Shown: positions 37,416 to 46,983 of the stretch, in pieces | How the letters are laid out: each line of letters begins with the position of its first letter | Position numbering within the stretch: position 1 is the first letter of the stretch | Notes under the pieces: model-generated | The model's input: the letters and a program-made list of their open reading frames with translations, nothing else | Told to the model about the DNA's origin: nothing | The model's database searches: none | Position numbers and translations under genes: made by a program | DNA from: Candidatus Cloacimonetes bacterium 4572_55 | Lineage (GTDB): Bacteria > 4572-55 | DNA length: 64,000 bases | Assembly: GCA_002084765.1 (NCBI GenBank) | Contig: NBMB01000028.1 | Coordinates: forward strand, 1 to 64,000 | Direction of reading: 5' to 3'

Positions 37416-39356
37416 TCACCATTGAAGCGCGCCTCGAACCCACCACTGCCTGCCCACCTCAGCATAAGATGGAACTTCGTAATGCTTATCCTCAAACAGG
37501 TTAGAGACAGTAAAATCCAGATCAAAGTTGATCGAGTCTATGGAAAATGTTTTACCCAATCGTATATCAGTCGTGAAATAGCTATTGAGATCGACCGGCA
37601 TTTCGCGGACTGTTCCCCAACGTTCATCCACGTACTGAAGATAAATATCGGCTGATATTTTGGCGGGCGCATTCCAATTCAGACCAAAATTGGCTTTGTA
37701 TTTTGGGTCGTACATGCGCTGCTTATGATTCCCTTCGTTGTCCGTAAAATCCTGAAGCGTAAAATTGAAGAACGTTGTCAGTCGGGTTGTCAATTGGTTG
37801 CGAACCTCAACTTCCAGACCGTATGTTTTCGATACGCCGTCGACGTTGTAATAGGTGAACTCGGCATCTGCGTTGTATTGCAGACCCACATCACTGATGG
37901 GCTGGACGGGCTTTTTGGCGATCAAGTCGGTTATTCGATTGTAATAGAGAACAAGTTCTAAGCTATGCTTTTGACTGTTGTAGGCTCGAAGACCCAATTC
38001 AATCGACCTCAGCAATTCAGGCTTGTTTGCTTTATCGCCATGAGTCACGATTGTCAGCGTCCCGCCATCTGGTGCCGGACGCGGCGTGACAACCAGAAGA
38101 TATGAATGGATCATATTTGGAGCCTGAAAGGCTTCACTATAGCTCATCCAGCCGCTCATTTGAGGTTTCGGTTGGCACAGAAGCGAAATCCGTGGACTGA
38201 TATTTGAGCCAAATTCAGAATTGTCATCGTAGCGAAAACCGCCAATCAGTTGCAATCGATCCGATAGTTGAACCTCATCCTGAACATAGCCGGCTCTGAG
38301 TTCCTGAATACGTTTCTCGGATAAGACAGGGGATTCTCCGCTAAATTCTCGATAGTTGACGCCATAGGTCAGATAATGGCGAGATAACGGCGAATGGGCA
38401 TATTGCAATTCGATTTCAGTGGTATGAAACTTAAATTCTGGCTCTCGTTGAGTACCGCGATCCTGATCGTCATCGTAAACAAAACCGCGTACTTTTAGCT
38501 GATCATCTCCGAGCAGTTCTGTTTCAAAGGTAGACTGAACAAAATAATTCTGATCGGTATAATCAAGACCCTCAGCCGCAATACTTAGTGCCCTCCAGCC
38601 GTCCGCGCCTTCTCCATCTGATAAACCGCTTTCGATGGAAAATGTTGTTGTTTTGCTAAAGTGATACTTCAGCTTAAAATTGCCTTTGATAAATTTATAA
38701 TCGTTGTCGAATCTGTCGTCATCTTTTCCCCAGCCCTCGGTTGCGTCCCAAATTCCGGTCACGCTATATTGTAGATTCCCGGAGCGTCCCCCGTAAGAAA
38801 GTGAATAATTTTGGGTGTCCAAATCCCCAAAAGTCGCCATGACGTGGAGATGATCATGATACCTGGTGATAATGTTGATTACCCCGGCAAACGCATTTGC
38901 ACCATATAGACAGGAACCCGGACCGCGAATAACCTCGATCCGCGCAATATCATTTAATGAAATCGGCAGGAAGTCCCATTCTGTAAAACCAAAAGCGTTG
39001 TTATAAATCGGTCGATTATCGATCATGATTAACACTCTGTTGGAATGTTCCCGATTCAAACCGCGCGGAGCGAGGTCATAACCGAGCATCGAACTGCTCA
39101 CTGCCACATCCAAACCCACGACAAAACGAAGTGCTTGCGGAACTGTCCGAGCACCGCTGCGCTTTATCTGATCCGCGGTCAGGACAGAAACAGAGGCGGG
39201 CGTTTCGCTGATCTTTCGTTCGTGCTTGCTGGCAGTGACTACTATGATAAACTCTTCCACATCACTGAGTAGATCGTCCCACGACTCTTCCTGCGCCAAA
39301 CCCCAGACAGGTGCAAACCAGATGCAAATTAACAGAAAATAAGTGCGCGTTTTCAT
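37416..39356 (-). CDS. TonB-dependent outer-membrane receptor
   Basis: A 646-residue receptor from ATG 39356 (GGAGG upstream); a 29-residue upstream extension lacks a ribosome site. The signal peptide (RTYFLLICIWFAPVWG LAQ) is followed by a TonB box-like EEFIIVVTAS and a plug domain (SVLTADQIKRSGARTVPQAL, APRGLN, RVLIMIDNRPIYN, IEVIRGPGSCLYGANAFAGVINI). The rest is a 22-strand barrel ending in an aromatic residue (ALQW). Its smaller size and plug resemble cobalamin- or colicin-receptor-like transporters, but the substrate cannot be assigned. ComEC follows on the same strand. Confidence 0.93.
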   Translation of the reverse strand: MKTRTYFLLICIWFAPVWGLAQEESWDDLLSDVEEFIIVVTASKHERKISETPASVSVLTADQIKRSGARTVPQALRFVVGLDVAVSSSMLGYDLAPRGLNREHSNRVLIMIDNRPIYNNAFGFTEWDFLPISLNDIARIEVIRGPGSCLYGANAFAGVINIITRYHDHLHVMATFGDLDTQNYSLSYGGRSGNLQYSVTGIWDATEGWGKDDDRFDNDYKFIKGNFKLKYHFSKTTTFSIESGLSDGEGADGWRALSIAAEGLDYTDQNYFVQSTFETELLGDDQLKVRGFVYDDDQDRGTQREPEFKFHTTEIELQYAHSPLSRHYLTYGVNYREFSGESPVLSEKRIQELRAGYVQDEVQLSDRLQLIGGFRYDDNSEFGSNISPRISLLCQPKPQMSGWMSYSEAFQAPNMIHSYLLVVTPRPAPDGGTLTIVTHGDKANKPELLRSIELGLRAYNSQKHSLELVLYYNRITDLIAKKPVQPISDVGLQYNADAEFTYYNVDGVSKTYGLEVEVRNQLTTRLTTFFNFTLQDFTDNEGNHKQRMYDPKYKANFGLNWNAPAKISADIYLQYVDERWGTVREMPVDLNSYFTTDIRLGKTFSIDSINFDLDFTVSNLFEDKHYEVPSYAEVGRQWWVRGALQW

Positions 39357-39614
39357 ATTGAAAACCTCCTTCGTAAACTTTTTAAATTTTTCAAAATAAA
39401 AGCAATTTATTTTGAAATTCCTAAAATATTTCAGATCACACATAGACCCGGAAAAGAAGTATAATTAATGGAAATTTTCGTTGTGTGTCAAGATAAAATG
39501 TGTTACGTTTGGATGATATATAGAAACTGTATCTAACTGCTACATGAATATACATGAGCTTTTGGATATGGGATACAAAGAAGCCGATAACACGATAATT
39601 AGGAGGCGATAACT

Positions 39615-41168
39615 ATTTTTACCTCAAAAGGATTAATCCACAATTTATTAGAGCAGAGTGCTCTCACATATCCGACGCATACCGCGATTGTATATAATCA
39701 ATCACGCGTGAGCTACGAGAGTCTCAATCAGGAATCGAATCGGCTCGCCACGTATTTGATCGGCAAAGGCGTGGGAAAGGGAGACCGGATCGTTCTTCTG
39801 ATGAAAAATCAGACAGAATATGGGGTCGGGTATTACGCCGGGCTGAAGATAGGCGCGGTCATGGTTCCGATCAACGCCAATATCACGCCAGAAGGTTTGA
39901 TCCCATTATTGGCAGAGCTGGATCCTTCCGCTATTCTCTCTTTTCGCAAATGCGAAGAAACTCTGCATAGATCAGGATTGGATAAATTGGAGCTTAAGAC
40001 ATTGGTGTTGATCGACCCAGAATCTGACTGGTCTCAATATTCTTTTCCAGTCATTGATTGGCAAAGCGCGGTGAACAACAAATCGATTGCCAACCCTGAC
40101 TCTCTCGTGGCTCCAGATGATTTGGCGAGCATTATTTATACGTCCGGATCCACAGGTAAACCGAAAGGCGCAATGCTGACGCACCGAAATATTGTTGCCA
40201 ATACCGACTCTATCTGTCAATATCTGAAGCTGTCACATAGCGATATCCAGATGTGCGCGCTGCCTTTTCATTACGTAATGGGCACGTCTCTATTGAATAC
40301 GCATATAGCGGTTGGCGGCACGATTCTGATCAACAACAGCTTTGCCTTTACCGCGTCGGTGATAAAGCAAATGATCGAGGAAAAAGCAACGGCATTTTCC
40401 GGAGTGCCGTCGCATTTTGCGCATTTATTGCACCGATCCCCGCTCAAAAAACATCGGGACCGGTTGACAAATCTGCGCTATTGTTCCCAGGCTGGAGGTC
40501 ACATGTCCCGGCGGATCAAATTGGAACTGCGGGAAGCTCTGCCTGCGCATACGGAGATTGTGATCATGTACGGCGCGACCGAAGCCTCCGCGCGTCTGAC
40601 CTATCTGGACCCGTCTCGCTTCATGGACAAAATCGATTCTATCGGGAAGGCAATTCCCGGCGTGACAATGACAGTTCTGGACGAAACAGGGTGTGAGGCG
40701 GGCATCCGAGAAATAGGCGAATTGGTCGCGTCTGGCGAGAATATTATGCTGGGCTATTGGCGAGATAAAAAATCCACAGCGGAAAAAATTGACCGATTTG
40801 GTCGGTATCATACCGGCGATATGGGGTATCGAGATGAGGAGGGATTTTTGTATGCAGTCCGACGATCCGACGATTTGGTAAAAATAGGAGGGCACCGGAT
40901 CAACACGCAGGAGGTGGAGGAGGGAATCATGGCAACCGGCTTAGCGATCGAAGTCTTTGTGTTCAGCGAACCAGACCCATTAAAAGGTGCTCGGTTGGTA
41001 GCGATCGTCTCCCCAAAGGAGAGAAACTGCGATCGATCCCGATTGTTACGCGGCTGCGCGGAACTTCTACCCCTGCACAAACTGCCGACTGATGTGCGCT
41101 TCGTAAGATTTTTACCCAAAACCGACAGTGGAAAATTGGACAGAGATCGCTGTCGACAGATGATCTGA
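39615..41168 (+). CDS. AMP-forming acyl-CoA/acyl-AMP ligase, probable AUU start
   Basis: A class I adenylate-forming enzyme of 517 residues. The P-loop IIYTSGSTGKPKGAMLTHRN, the YGATEAS motif, YHTGDMGYRD and the catalytic lysine in KTDSGKLDRD are intact. Homology clearly extends upstream of the first ordinary start (GTG 39708) to LIHNLLEQSALTYPTHTAIV. The frame opens only at 39603, and AGGAGG (39601-39606) lies eight bases before ATT 39615, with no ATG, GTG or TTG at that position. AUU is therefore the best start. The substrate is unknown; fatty or aryl acids are possible. A terminator follows. Confidence 0.82.
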   Translation: MFTSKGLIHNLLEQSALTYPTHTAIVYNQSRVSYESLNQESNRLATYLIGKGVGKGDRIVLLMKNQTEYGVGYYAGLKIGAVMVPINANITPEGLIPLLAELDPSAILSFRKCEETLHRSGLDKLELKTLVLIDPESDWSQYSFPVIDWQSAVNNKSIANPDSLVAPDDLASIIYTSGSTGKPKGAMLTHRNIVANTDSICQYLKLSHSDIQMCALPFHYVMGTSLLNTHIAVGGTILINNSFAFTASVIKQMIEEKATAFSGVPSHFAHLLHRSPLKKHRDRLTNLRYCSQAGGHMSRRIKLELREALPAHTEIVIMYGATEASARLTYLDPSRFMDKIDSIGKAIPGVTMTVLDETGCEAGIREIGELVASGENIMLGYWRDKKSTAEKIDRFGRYHTGDMGYRDEEGFLYAVRRSDDLVKIGGHRINTQEVEEGIMATGLAIEVFVFSEPDPLKGARLVAIVSPKERNCDRSRLLRGCAELLPLHKLPTDVRFVRFLPKTDSGKLDRDRCRQMI

Positions 41169-41190
41169 CCCATAAGGCGTCCCATAGCAA

Positions 41191-41224
41191 AAAAAAATCC
41201 CCAGCATAAGTCGGAGATTTTTTT
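41191..41224 (+). terminator. Terminator after the acyl ligase gene
   Basis: AAAAAAATCcCC pairs with GGaGATTTTTTT around an AGCATAAGTC loop region and ends in a T run. It begins about 22 bases after the stop codon. A-rich and T-rich flanks mean it may work in both directions. Confidence 0.6.
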
Positions 41225-41317
41225 GTTTATGATTAGTAACTGATGGTCCACGCCGATAATACATATCTCTGTAATATGATACGCGTTCGCCAATTCGCTG
41301 AAAGCTCTCGAAAAACA

Positions 41318-41346
41318 TTGACAAGAGCTTTATCAGGTTGTTAATT
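41318..41346 (+). promoter_or_regulatory. Sigma-70 promoter of the traB-dprE-deoB-dapF group
   Basis: TTGACA (41318-41323), 17 bases, then TTAATT (41341-41346), about 47 bases before the TraB start. It follows the preceding terminator and is the only good promoter seen for the following four close-packed genes. Confidence 0.5.
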
Positions 41347-41392
41347 GGGCGAGATAGAGTTATATTTTTTTTTTAAAAGAAAGGATTTGATT

Positions 41393-42610
41393 ATGGGTAC
41401 AAACAACCAACCGGTTTCTTTTCCGGTTTCTGACCGATACGGGCTTCCAGAAACCGTCAAAAAAATCGATGTGCTGGGTAAAGTTATCTATCTCGTGGGG
41501 ACTGCACATGTCTCGAAACAGAGCGTCGAGGATGTCAAACAGACAATTCTTAAAGTCGAGCCGGATACAGTCTGCGTGGAGCTGTGCCAAAGTCGATACG
41601 AGAATCTGACCGATCCGGATCGGTGGGGGAAAATGGATATTGTCAAGGTGATCCGAGGCGGCAAGGCCATGCTGCTTTTAAGCTCCCTGATTATGACCTC
41701 TTTCCAAAGGCAGATCGGAAAAAAGCTGGGCGTGACACCCGGAGCTGAGATGATGGAAGGCGTGAATATGGCAAAGGAGATCGGCGCGGAACTGGTTCTT
41801 GCCGACCGAGATGTGCAGACCACATTGAAACGCACCTGGGCGCATTTAAGTTTGTGGAGCAAATTCAAGATGCTTTTTCAGATGCTCGGCGGGCTTTTTG
41901 TGAGCAAGGAAGACATCGACGAGGAGACCGTGGAAGAACTGAAGAAGGAACAGCATTTGACAGACGCCATGCAGATGGTCGGCGAAAGTTTTCCAAATGT
42001 GAAAAAGTATCTGATCGACGAGCGAGATACCTATCTGGCGCAGAAAATCCGAGAGGTAAAAGGAAACCGAGTGGTGGCAATCGTAGGCGCGGGTCATGTG
42101 TCAGGGATTATTAAAGATATTAAGCGGGATCATGATCTGTCGCAATTTCGAGAAATCCCGCCGCCTTCGATCCTGCCTCGCATTCTCAAATGGGCTATAC
42201 CGATATTGATCGTTGGTCTCATTGCTTATGGATTTATTGTGGGCGGGGCGGAAAAATCTATGGAGTCGATCTATATTTGGATCGGGGTCAACGGTGCTTT
42301 ATCCGCGCTGGGAGCCGCGCTGGCAATAGGACATCCCCTGACGATCCTCTCCGCATTTATCGCCGCGCCTTTGACCAGCATCAACCCTATGATCGCCGCG
42401 GGATGGGTCTCTGGTTTGGTTCAGGCATGGGTAAAAAAGCCGACAGTCAAAGACCTGAACGATCTGCCGGACGATATTTTGACTTTGAGAGGCTTTTGGC
42501 TAAATCCAGTCAGCCGCATTCTTCTGGTAGCGTCTCTCTCCAATCTGGGAAGCATGTTCGGCACTTTTATCGCGGGCAGTTGGATTGCTGCAAAAATTAT
42601 TGGGAATTGA
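41393..42610 (+). CDS. TraB family membrane protein
   Basis: A 405-residue protein from ATG 41393 (AAAGG upstream). The N-terminal TraB/PrgY-like domain contains IYLVGTAHVSKQSVEDV and CVELCQSRYENL, with GTAHVS and the later GAGHVSGI as the paired GxxH motifs and ELCxxR between them. C-terminal residues about 280-405 form three or four membrane helices. In Enterococcus, TraB/PrgY lowers pheromone activity; the wider TraB/TIKI/GumN group includes metalloproteases, so a membrane-bound protease is likely. It begins a packed group with the DprE, deoB and dapF genes. Confidence 0.87.
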   Translation: MGTNNQPVSFPVSDRYGLPETVKKIDVLGKVIYLVGTAHVSKQSVEDVKQTILKVEPDTVCVELCQSRYENLTDPDRWGKMDIVKVIRGGKAMLLLSSLIMTSFQRQIGKKLGVTPGAEMMEGVNMAKEIGAELVLADRDVQTTLKRTWAHLSLWSKFKMLFQMLGGLFVSKEDIDEETVEELKKEQHLTDAMQMVGESFPNVKKYLIDERDTYLAQKIREVKGNRVVAIVGAGHVSGIIKDIKRDHDLSQFREIPPPSILPRILKWAIPILIVGLIAYGFIVGGAEKSMESIYIWIGVNGALSALGAALAIGHPLTILSAFIAAPLTSINPMIAAGWVSGLVQAWVKKPTVKDLNDLPDDILTLRGFWLNPVSRILLVASLSNLGSMFGTFIAGSWIAAKIIGN

Positions 42611-42624
42611 GAATAGAGGTTGAT

Positions 42625-44688
42625 ATGCCAAAAGTATCGAATTGGGGAAATTATCCGACTATAGAAGCCATCTCCGTCCCGTTTCAGGAAGTCGATGAAG
42701 CAAAGCAACTTATGCATGGATTTCAGTCTTGCATACCGCGCGGAATGGGTCGGTGTTATGGAGATTCCGCGCTTGCTCCAGTCGTGATCTCCACGCTTGA
42801 TTTTAACCAGATATTGGCTTTTGACGAGAAACAGGGTATCGTCACTTGCCAAAGCGGGACCACGTTCGAGCGGCTACTCGCCGAATTCGTTCCAAAGGGA
42901 TGGTTTCCGCCGGTCACACCCGGAACAAAATTTGTCACCATTGGCGGCGCGATCGCTTCGGATGTGCATGGCAAAAATCATCATAAAGAAGGATGTTTTT
43001 CCGATCATGTCCTGAATATCGAATTGATGACCGAGGATGGGCGCGTCATCTGCTGCTCGCCTAAGGAAAACACCGATATTTTCAGCGCGACTCGCGGAGG
43101 AATGGGTCTGACCGGCTTGATCTTGACAGCGACTTTCCGTATGAAACGGATCGAGACCGCGTATATCAAACAAGAGGTTATCCGGTCCAATAATCTGAAC
43201 CAGACTATGGAGCTTTTCGAGACCTCAGCGGATTGGACATATTCCATGGTGTGGATCGATTGTCTTTCCACCGGAGACGCAACTGGACGGAGCGTCATGT
43301 TTCGGGGCGAGCACGCGGATTTGGATGATCTGAGCTATCATTCCGCGCGTTTTGATCCGTTGTCGATCCAGAAAAAACGGAAGTTGACCGCGCGTTTTTA
43401 TCTCCCAGGATTTTTTCTTAACTCTTTGACAGTTAATGCATTTAATTATCTTTATTATCACCGCCATCACGCGGGCTCGTTGCGTTCTATCGTCGATTAC
43501 GATACATTTTTTTATCCATTGGACTCGGTTCGTCATTGGAACCGAATTTACGGCGCAAAGGGGTTTATCCAATATCAATTCCTGTTGCCGCTCAAAGAAA
43601 GTCGGTCTGGATTAACGGAAATATTGAAAAAAATTCAAGACGCGAAAGCAGGCTCGTTCCTTGCCGTTTTAAAGCTCTTTGGACCGCAAGAAAACCTCAT
43701 CTCTTTTCCACAAGAGGGATACACCTTAGCTTTAGATTTCCCGATCCGAAAAAATACGTTCGCGCTGTTAGACCAACTGGACAAAATCGTGTTGCAACGC
43801 GGAGGTCGGCTCTATCTAACAAAAGACGCGCGCATGTCTGCAGAAACTTTTTCTCGCGGCTATCCCCAAGCCGATCGGTTTATCGAGATCGTGAAAAAGG
43901 TGAATCCGAAAAAAAAATTTAACTCAATCCAATCACAACGAATAGGAGCGACATCCATGAAAAGGGCTTTGATTCTCGGCGCGGGCGCGGACATCGGCAA
44001 GGCTCTGGCAAAGCGATTTGGTTACGCGGGTTTCGACTTAATCTTAGCCGCGCGAAACGTGGATAGGCTGAAGTCTATCGCAGTCGATATCGAGCGATCC
44101 TGCCATACTAAGGCGAGTCTGCTGGAGTTTGACGCTTTGGACTATGAGAGCCATGAGCGATTTTACCAGGAGATCGATCCCAAGCCGGAAGTTGTTGTCA
44201 CTGTTTTCGGCTATCTCGGAGACCATACGCTGGCTCGGATCGATTTCTCGGAAGCGCAAAAAATTATCGACGTCAATTATAAGGGTGCTGTATCGATCCT
44301 AAATATTATCGCCAACGATTTTGAGCGGCGTAAGTTCGGCACGATTATCGGGATCAGTTCTGTGGCGGGGGATCGAGGTCGAGAAAAAATTTATATTTAT
44401 GGAAGCGCAAAAGCCGCGCTTTCCATCTACCTGGACGGGTTGCGCAATCGATTGTGCAAGTCTAACGTGCATGTGATCACTGTCAAACCCGGGTATGTGT
44501 TCACAAAAATGACCGAGCGGATACAACTTCCTCCTCTTCTAACTGCTTTGCCGGAGCAGGCGGCTCGAGACATTTTCCGAGCCTATCAAAAGAAAAAAAA
44601 CACGGTTTATACTCTCTGGTTTTGGCGTTATATTATGCTTGCTGTCCGAAATATGCCAGAATCGATTTTTAAAAAGATGAAAATCTAA
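42625..44688 (+). CDS. Fused DprE1-DprE2 polyprenylphosphoryl-ribose 2'-epimerase
   Basis: A 687-residue single chain holding both halves of the epimerase that turns polyprenyl-phosphoryl-ribose into the arabinose donor. Residues 1-440 are the FAD oxidase DprE1: RGMGRCYGDSAL, PVTPGTKFVTIGGAIASDVHGKNHH, GGRLYLTKDARMSAETF. The position of the mycobacterial inhibitor-target cysteine (NICVDFPI) reads TLALDFPI, so the cysteine is Ala. Residues 445-687 are the SDR reductase DprE2: LGAGADIGKALAKRF, then YGSAK. The junction follows SQRIGAT, where DprE1 proteins normally end. An internal GGAG plus ATG at 43957 could also start DprE2 alone. The true start is ATG 42625, 14 bases after the TraB gene. Confidence 0.9.
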   Translation: MPKVSNWGNYPTIEAISVPFQEVDEAKQLMHGFQSCIPRGMGRCYGDSALAPVVISTLDFNQILAFDEKQGIVTCQSGTTFERLLAEFVPKGWFPPVTPGTKFVTIGGAIASDVHGKNHHKEGCFSDHVLNIELMTEDGRVICCSPKENTDIFSATRGGMGLTGLILTATFRMKRIETAYIKQEVIRSNNLNQTMELFETSADWTYSMVWIDCLSTGDATGRSVMFRGEHADLDDLSYHSARFDPLSIQKKRKLTARFYLPGFFLNSLTVNAFNYLYYHRHHAGSLRSIVDYDTFFYPLDSVRHWNRIYGAKGFIQYQFLLPLKESRSGLTEILKKIQDAKAGSFLAVLKLFGPQENLISFPQEGYTLALDFPIRKNTFALLDQLDKIVLQRGGRLYLTKDARMSAETFSRGYPQADRFIEIVKKVNPKKKFNSIQSQRIGATSMKRALILGAGADIGKALAKRFGYAGFDLILAARNVDRLKSIAVDIERSCHTKASLLEFDALDYESHERFYQEIDPKPEVVVTVFGYLGDHTLARIDFSEAQKIIDVNYKGAVSILNIIANDFERRKFGTIIGISSVAGDRGREKIYIYGSAKAALSIYLDGLRNRLCKSNVHVITVKPGYVFTKMTERIQLPPLLTALPEQAARDIFRAYQKKKNTVYTLWFWRYIMLAVRNMPESIFKKMKI

Positions 44689-44706
44689 TGCTGGAATATC
44701 AAAAAA

Positions 44707-45876
44707 ATGAAAGATAAACGCTGCATTATCATCGTATTGGATGGAGTCGGCATCGGCGCGCTGCCGGATGCTGATCAATATGGAGATTCGGGTTCCCATA
44801 CGCTGGCGCACACGGCTGAAGCTGTTGGAGGCCTACAACTTCCGCATCTCCAAGCTCTCGGATTAGGAAATATCGACCGATTAAAAGGCATGCCTCCTTC
44901 GGAAAATCCTCAAGCGGCTTATGGAAAAATGACGGAAAGATCAGAAGGAAAAGATAGCTCGTCAGGACATTGGGAGATCGGCGGCGTGATCTCTGCGACG
45001 CGATTTCCGGTCTATCCAGAAGGATTTCCCCCAGAAATCGTCACCCGTTTTTCAGAAGCGATCAGACGCGGTATTCTGGGAAATAAAACCGCTTCGGGAA
45101 CAGAAATTATAGCGGAGTTGGGACAAGAGCATTGCCGGACTGGTAAGCCGATTGTCTATACGTCCGCTGATAGCGTGTTCCAAATCGCGGCGCATGAGGA
45201 GGTCTATCCGGTTGGTGAGTTATACGAAATATGCCGGGTAGCCCGACGTATTTTGACTGGGGATCACGCGGTGTGTCGGGTGATCGCACGGCCATTTATC
45301 GGCTCGGAATCCAGCGGATTTGTCCGCACATCTCGGCGTCGGGATTTTTCTCTGCCGCCTCCCAATGAGACCGTTCTGGAAGCCGCGCAAAAAGCAGGTA
45401 TCCCCACGTATGGCATTGGCAAAACTGACGATCTGTTTGCCGGGGTCGGGCTGGGCGAGGTTCGGCATACCGCATCCAACAAGGAGGGAATAGAGGAGAC
45501 CATTCAGAGCTTGGAGGATCGGGATCGCGGCTTAATTTTTGTCAACCTGGTCGAAACCGATATGTTATGGGGACATCGGCGCAACCCGGTCGGTTTTTAT
45601 CAAGCCTTGCAGAAATTCGATCACGCGCTGCCAGACCTCATCTCTCGCTTATCGTCGGAAGACATGCTGATTTTGACCGCTGACCATGGCGTGGATCCGA
45701 CCGCTCCCGGTTCGGATCACACACGAGAATATGTCCCGCTATTGGTCTATGGTCAAAAAGCGATCGATTTGGGAATCCGAAAAACGTTCGCGGATGTGGG
45801 GGCAAGCGTGGGAGAATTTTTTGGTATCCCCTATCGCGGACAGGGCGACAGTTTCTGGCAGGAGATTTATCCATGA
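44707..45876 (+). CDS. deoB: Phosphopentomutase
   Basis: A 389-residue alkaline-phosphatase-fold enzyme interconverting ribose (or deoxyribose) 1- and 5-phosphates in nucleoside salvage. Metal-site motifs are IIVLDGVGIGALPDA, GKDSSSGHWEIGG and LTADHGVDPTAPGSDHTREYVP. The length is normal. It lies 18 bases after the DprE1-E2 gene and its stop overlaps the dapF start (ATGA). Its place next to a ribose-modifying enzyme may be meaningful, since ribose phosphate feeds PRPP and hence polyprenyl-phosphoryl-ribose, but that link is inference. Confidence 0.96.
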   Translation: MKDKRCIIIVLDGVGIGALPDADQYGDSGSHTLAHTAEAVGGLQLPHLQALGLGNIDRLKGMPPSENPQAAYGKMTERSEGKDSSSGHWEIGGVISATRFPVYPEGFPPEIVTRFSEAIRRGILGNKTASGTEIIAELGQEHCRTGKPIVYTSADSVFQIAAHEEVYPVGELYEICRVARRILTGDHAVCRVIARPFIGSESSGFVRTSRRRDFSLPPPNETVLEAAQKAGIPTYGIGKTDDLFAGVGLGEVRHTASNKEGIEETIQSLEDRDRGLIFVNLVETDMLWGHRRNPVGFYQALQKFDHALPDLISRLSSEDMLILTADHGVDPTAPGSDHTREYVPLLVYGQKAIDLGIRKTFADVGASVGEFFGIPYRGQGDSFWQEIYP

Positions 45877-46760
45877 CGCCGCGCATGCTCGAATTTAGCA
45901 AAATGCACGGCGCAGGCAATGATTTTATCGTGATCGATCATCGAGATAATCGGCTGGAGTCGATTTTGCCCGATATTATCCGAAATCTCTGCGACCGGCA
46001 CTTCGGCGTCGGCGCGGACGGAGCACTCTTAATTGAGACGTCGGATAAACCCGACCAGGCCAACTATCGGATGCGTTTTTATAACCAGGACGGTTCCGAG
46101 GCGGATATGTGCGGAAATGCGGGTCGTTGCGCGGCTCAATACAGTTTTCGCCGAGGTATCGCGGGGAAAGCCCACGCGTTTGCCACAAAAAGTGGAGTAT
46201 ATCGAGCCGAAGTTCATACGAATCGTCTGGTCTCTCTTTTTCTGCCGCCCGTGGCTCAATTCTGCATGAATCAGGAAATTGTTGTTGACGGAGATCGGAT
46301 CAAGCTCCATGTTTTGGATACTGGTGTGCCTCATGCCGTCATTTTTTATCCAAATTTGTTGGATTTTTCAGATTTTTTTAGCAACTCGATTGTCGATCTC
46401 AAAAAAATTGGGCGTGGAGTTCGCTTCCATCCTGAATTTGAGCCCGCAGGTATAAACGTTGATCTGGTCGGACAGCCGCGGCAAGGACTCGACGGACAAT
46501 CGATTTTTCCGATCCGAACCTACGAGAGAGGCGTGGAGGATGAGACATTGGCATGCGGTACCGGAATTGTCGCCGCGTCTCTCGCGCTCCATGCGGTCCG
46601 AGATGTTCCCTCGCCGATCCAATTCACAACGACTGGCAGAAGTTCTTTGCAGACAAGGTTCCTGCTCGATAAAAATGTGTATCGGAAGATCGAACTGACA
46701 GGTCCCACGAAAATGGTCTTTCAAGGAAAATTAGACCTGAAAGGGATATCTCTATGTTGA
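45873..46760 (+). CDS. dapF: Diaminopimelate epimerase
   Basis: A 295-residue enzyme converting LL- to meso-diaminopimelate for lysine and peptidoglycan. The two catalytic cysteines are in MCGNAGRC and LACGTGIVA, and the N-terminus has FSKMHGAGNDFIVID. The first ATG overlaps the deoB stop by four bases; an inner ATG (MLEFSKMHG) is also possible. It is the last gene of the TraB-DprE-deoB-dapF group. A separate strong promoter for the PilZ gene follows. Confidence 0.96.
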   Translation: MTPRMLEFSKMHGAGNDFIVIDHRDNRLESILPDIIRNLCDRHFGVGADGALLIETSDKPDQANYRMRFYNQDGSEADMCGNAGRCAAQYSFRRGIAGKAHAFATKSGVYRAEVHTNRLVSLFLPPVAQFCMNQEIVVDGDRIKLHVLDTGVPHAVIFYPNLLDFSDFFSNSIVDLKKIGRGVRFHPEFEPAGINVDLVGQPRQGLDGQSIFPIRTYERGVEDETLACGTGIVAASLALHAVRDVPSPIQFTTTGRSSLQTRFLLDKNVYRKIELTGPTKMVFQGKLDLKGISLC

Positions 46761-46862
46761 AAAATTGCTTACTCAAATACCGGTGGGTTATTCAGGCTAA
46801 GCGAATAGACAGCATGCCGAACGGATCGATTTGTCATAAGTGAGGTGGTTTTACTTTTTCTC

Positions 46863-46891
46863 TTGACAAAGATGTCATATTTTCTTATAAC
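46863..46891 (+). promoter_or_regulatory. Strong sigma-70 promoter of the PilZ gene
   Basis: TTGACA (46863-46868), 17-base spacer and TATAAC (46886-46891): eleven of twelve consensus bases. The start site would be near 46898, giving a leader of about 85 bases. Confidence 0.75.
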
Positions 46892-46921
46892 TTGTAACTG
46901 TTTAGCTATGCTCATAGAGTT

Positions 46922-46979
46922 TAAGGGCTTTCGAAAACCCTTAGGCTCCTGTCCGACGTCTTCACTATAACGAGGAGGG
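46922..46979 (+). promoter_or_regulatory. Structured leader of the PilZ gene with possible SD occlusion
   Basis: A TAAGGG/CCCTTA hairpin (46922-46943) is followed by CTCCT (46946-46950). CTCCT can pair with AGGAG (46973-46977), the core of the ribosome site AGGAGGG. This suggests two alternative leader folds. The pairing is only five bases, and the leader does not match the c-di-GMP (GEMM) riboswitch. Confidence 0.3.
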
Positions 46980-46983
46980 AGTT

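Noticed and set aside
42190-42624. N-terminal extension of the DprE1-E2 frame into the TraB gene
   Set aside because: The extension is a shadow of the TraB C-terminus in another frame. ATG 42625 has AGAGG upstream and gives the normal DprE1 start.
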